Positions 7,011 to 8,868 of a DNA stretch of 8,868 nt are shown piece by piece; position 1 is the stretch's first letter, and the number at the start of each line of letters is the position of its first letter. Under the pieces are notes generated by a model. It did not search any database. It worked only from the letters and a program-made list of their open reading frames with translations, and was not told the origin of the DNA. The position numbers and the translations under genes were made by a program. The DNA comes from Polyangiaceae bacterium (GTDB taxonomy: Bacteria > Myxococcota > Polyangia > Polyangiales > Polyangiaceae). The stretch is taken from contig JAICTU010000386.1 of NCBI GenBank assembly GCA_025936205.1, positions 1-8,868 of the forward strand, read 5' to 3'.

Positions 7011-7958
7011 ATGTCCACACGCATCGCGCTCGTTTGCTCTGCTGCACTGCTGATCGCTTCGGCAGGCCCTCGCCTGATAGCCGGGACGAACGAGCCAGCC
7101 GTCACGGCGCAGGCGAATGCTGCCATTCGGAGCGGCCGCCAGAAGATCGACGGCATCGACTACTACTATGAGCTGCACGGAAGGGGCGAGCCGCTGCTGC
7201 TGTTGCACGGCGGCCTGGGATCGATCGACATGATGGGGCCCGTGCTCAGCAAACTGGCGGAGAGCCGCCAGGTGATCGCCGTCGACTTGCAGGGCCACGG
7301 TCGCACCCCGCTCGGCACTCGGCCCTTTCGGCTGGAGTCGATCGGCAACGACATGGCGGAGCTCACCCGCCGGCTCGGCTTCGGCAAGGTCGACGTGATG
7401 GGCTACTCGCTGGGCGGCGGCGTCGCGCTGCGCCTGGCGCTGCAGAAGCCGGAAGCCGTGCGGCGCGTGGTGCTGGTCTCCACGCCTTTCTCGGACGCCG
7501 GCTTCTATCCGGAGATCCGCGCGCAGCAAGCGCAGGTCTCGGCCCAGGCGGCGCCGATCATGAAAGACACGCCGATGTACCGGTCCTACGCCGCGATCGC
7601 GCCCGACCCCGCCGAGTTCCCGCGCCTGCTCGACACGCTCGGCTCCTACATGAAGCAGCACTACGACTGGTCCGAAGAAGTGCGCCAGCTGAAGCTGCCC
7701 GTGCTGCTGGTGTACGGCGACGGCGACATGTTCCTGCCGGAACACGAGATTCAGTTCTACCACCTGCTCGGCGGTGGCCTGCGCGATGCAGGCTGGCAGC
7801 GCGAGCACCTATCGCAGAACCGCCTGGCGATCCTGCCCGACCTCACCCACTACGACATCTTCACCACACCGCGTCTCGCCACCACCGTGTTGCCCTTCCT
7901 GAACGGGCAGAGCGACGCCAAGAGCTGGAAGCAGCCAGTGGCCTCGGCCAAGAAATAG
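7011..7958 (+). CDS. Exported alpha/beta hydrolase
   Basis: The 315-residue product has a Sec-type signal peptide: Arg4, then hydrophobic IALVCSAALLIASAG, with possible cleavage after about residue 18 (ASA) or slightly later. Cys9 is inside the hydrophobic core and is not in a lipobox. A classical alpha/beta hydrolase fold follows: the oxyanion-hole strand LLLLHGGLG (62-70), DLQGHGRTPLG (92-102), nucleophile elbow GYSLGG with Ser133, acid strand LLVYGDGDMFLP with Asp239 as the likely acid, and LPDLTHYDIF with His280. The order and spacing give a complete Ser-Asp-His triad, so an active esterase, lipase or related carbon-bond hydrolase is likely, acting outside the cytoplasm. The substrate cannot be inferred. 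The middle lid region (about 160-220) is helical and carries several methionines and tyrosines. The gene is divergent from dinB, with 132 bp between start codons, and ends before a long gap with no obvious terminator. Confidence 0.87.
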   Translation: MSTRIALVCSAALLIASAGPRLIAGTNEPAVTAQANAAIRSGRQKIDGIDYYYELHGRGEPLLLLHGGLGSIDMMGPVLSKLAESRQVIAVDLQGHGRTPLGTRPFRLESIGNDMAELTRRLGFGKVDVMGYSLGGGVALRLALQKPEAVRRVVLVSTPFSDAGFYPEIRAQQAQVSAQAAPIMKDTPMYRSYAAIAPDPAEFPRLLDTLGSYMKQHYDWSEEVRQLKLPVLLVYGDGDMFLPEHEIQFYHLLGGGLRDAGWQREHLSQNRLAILPDLTHYDIFTTPRLATTVLPFLNGQSDAKSWKQPVASAKK

Positions 7959-8185
7959 AAAAGGGCTCGGCGCCCCACGGCCCCCAGCGACTCCAGGACC
8001 GCCCCCTTCCGCGCTGCGTTTTCAAGTTGCTCGAGGAACTTGGATTCCGCGCTCACAGGGCAGCGTTTGGACTGGCATTCTCGGATGTCGGCATGCTCAT
8101 CTCGCGCCGGATCGCTGCTGCAGGATCCGCCGTCGCCAGTGCCCCGATGCGACGTGCGAGGCCGTATCGCGGAGGCCCGGCCCTG

Positions 8186-8213
8186 AAAAAACACCGGACT
8201 GCCGCGAGTGGTG
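8186..8213 (-). terminator. Terminator-like hairpin on the minus strand in the long gap
   Basis: Read on the minus strand, CACC-ACT and AGT-CC-GGTG form a seven-pair stem with a two-base bulge and a six-base loop (CGCGGC), followed directly by TTTTTT (8191-8186). The stem is modest. If it works, a minus-strand transcript should originate to its right, where no confident gene is seen. Confidence 0.3.
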
Positions 8214-8750
8214 AGAACCAGACAGGGCTCGGCCCCACAGGTCGCCCCGCGTCGCTAGGATATGCCCACTACCACTCTCACTTCAGCACCAGTGCGGCCA
8301 CGAGTGAGCGGCTGGGGGCCTGCTCCAGCAGCGGACTTTTGGCCTCATCCTGGCGCCGGCGGGTGAAGTTCCACATGGAACCTGACGCCTCACAAAAAAA
8401 GGGCCGGGAGTGGGAAAACTCAGCGGAGCGACGAAGCCGGCCTCGGACGGAAACGGACGGCGTGGTGCCGACTGAGCGCGATGCCGAGCCTCCACCTGGA
8501 TTGCAGCGAAAGAGAGGCGCGCAATGCCCATGAAAATGGCATATACGTGGTCGATTTCGCTGGACGCGATCCGCGCGACTCGAGCGCTCGCGAGCGGCGA
8601 TGGCGCTCGAAACCTGTTGCTTCGCCGCAAGGCCCGCGCGCTGAGCGCGCGAGCACTTGCAGGGCAAGAACGCTGTCGGGCTCGCTGCGAGCAGAGCTGG
8701 GCGGCAATGCGAGCCTCGAAAATCGCCATGATAGAGTGCTGCCTCGAGTG

Positions 8751-8755
8751 GGAGG
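8751..8755 (+). promoter_or_regulatory. Strong Shine-Dalgarno for the right-edge gene
   Basis: GGAGG, within GGGAGGGACGC, stands five bases before ATG 8761. It is the best ribosome site in the window and fixes the start of the right-edge gene. Confidence 0.75.
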
Positions 8756-8760
8756 GACGC

Positions 8761-8868
8761 ATGAGCGAATGGAAGATCGCGCACGAGACGTTGTCGCAGC
8801 TGGCGCGGGAGCGAGCCGCAGCCGACGCGCTGGAGGGCCACTGGCTGCTGCGCGCGCGGCGGGCTCGA
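8761..8868 (+). CDS. N-terminus of a probable HNH-endonuclease-family protein (partial)
   Basis: Only 36 codons are present before the right edge. They read MSEWKIAHETLSQLARERAA, then ADALEGHWLLRARRAR. The pattern LARERAAADALEGxWLLRARR strongly resembles the opening of large myxobacterial proteins annotated as HNH endonucleases, which have a helical DUF222-like N-terminal region and a C-terminal HNH nuclease domain; their cellular role is not established. The call rests on remembered family resemblance, because the diagnostic HNH motif lies outside the window. The start is firm: GGAGG sits five bases upstream and the segment is helix-forming and rich in Ala, Arg and Glu. The gene follows the structured 800-bp gap, which presumably contains its promoter. 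No promoter is obvious, though the AT-richer ATGATAGAG near 8728-8736 could hold a -10. It could instead be another helical-N-terminus family. Confidence 0.6.
   Translation, partial: MSEWKIAHETLSQLARERAAADALEGHWLLRARRAR

Larger units (their letters stand above)
7959..8760. other. About 800 bp with no convincing gene but several inverted repeats
   Basis: Long frames cross this stretch on both strands, but none shows a recognisable family or a good ribosome site. Structures seen: a minus-strand hairpin CACCACT-CGCGGC-AGT-CC-GGTG (8213-8192) followed by six T residues; GTTCCA-CA-TGGAAC (8368-8381); TCGAGCGC paired with GCGCTCGA (8580-8587 and 8603-8610), with the palindrome GCTCGCGAGC inside (8586-8595); and a perfect 17-bp palindrome centred on G8643 (8635-8651). 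A-runs occur at 8186-8191 and 8394-8400. A 32-codon frame on the minus strand (8376-8278) ends 65 bp before the T-tailed hairpin and is the only small-gene candidate. The stretch may be decayed coding DNA, a regulatory region for the following HNH gene, or contain an unrecognised RNA. Confidence 0.4.

Noticed and set aside
6879..7808. N-terminal extension of the dinB frame by about 310 residues
   Set aside because: The frame is open but lies antisense to the hydrolase gene and crosses the intergenic region; DinB homology begins right after ATG 6878.
7850..8194. 114-codon minus-strand frame overlapping the hydrolase 3' end
   Set aside because: One part (SAESKFLEQLENAARKGA) looks protein-like and helical, but the frame overlaps the confident hydrolase gene, starts inside a terminator-like hairpin and shows no family; kept only as possible decayed coding DNA.
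8027..8533. 168-codon plus-strand frame in the long gap
   Set aside because: It has no recognisable domain, no ribosome site, and shifting composition along its length.
8278..8841. 187-codon minus-strand frame at the right edge
   Set aside because: It is antisense to the start of the HNH-like gene, Arg/Ser/Ala/Pro-rich and without a domain; only its last 32 codons are mentioned as a weak small-gene candidate.

Overview
The window is GC-rich (clearly above 60% by eye) and looks like chromosomal DNA of a Myxococcota-type bacterium, perhaps of the Sorangium/Polyangium group. The support is indirect: strong third-position G/C bias, long spurious antisense frames, GTG and TTG starts, a LexA-like site resembling the published Myxococcus motif better than the E. 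coli box, and, at the right edge, the start of an HNH-endonuclease-type family that I recall as common in large myxobacterial genomes. No rRNA, tRNA, CRISPR array, intact insertion sequence or prophage module was seen.

Layout: (1) 1-2267, minus, the 5' part of a large putative lipoprotein cell-wall hydrolase with an SH3 plus NlpC/P60 core and a C-terminal module that carries a second cysteine-centred motif and runs off the left edge. (2) 2268-2421, a divergent intergenic region. (3) 2422-3132, plus, a YhhQ-family queuosine-precursor transporter. (4) 3090-4529, minus, an MprF-C/DUF2156 aminoacyl-phospholipid synthase-like protein with a C-terminal four-helix membrane domain; its 3' end overlaps the transporter gene tail to tail by 43 bp. 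(5) 4695-5639, minus, an AEC-family permease. (6) 5655-6878, minus, a DinB-type Y-family DNA polymerase with a beta-clamp motif. (7) 6879-7010, a divergent control region with a candidate LexA box and a terminator-like hairpin, both oriented toward dinB. (8) 7011-7958, plus, an exported alpha/beta hydrolase. (9) 7959-8760, about 800 bp with no convincing gene but several inverted repeats. (10) 8761 to the edge, plus, the first 36 codons of a likely HNH-endonuclease-family protein.

How the genes relate: most look like independent housekeeping or envelope functions. The one likely operon is dinB followed by the AEC permease (15-bp gap, same reading frame), possibly extending to the DUF2156 gene after 165 bp. 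If the LexA site is real, the permease would be co-induced with the translesion polymerase during DNA damage. I found no clear, complete new defence or biosynthetic system. The most unusual items are the double-cysteine architecture of the first protein, the synthase fused to a C-terminal membrane domain, the SOS-linked dinB-permease unit, and the structured 800-bp gap before the HNH gene.
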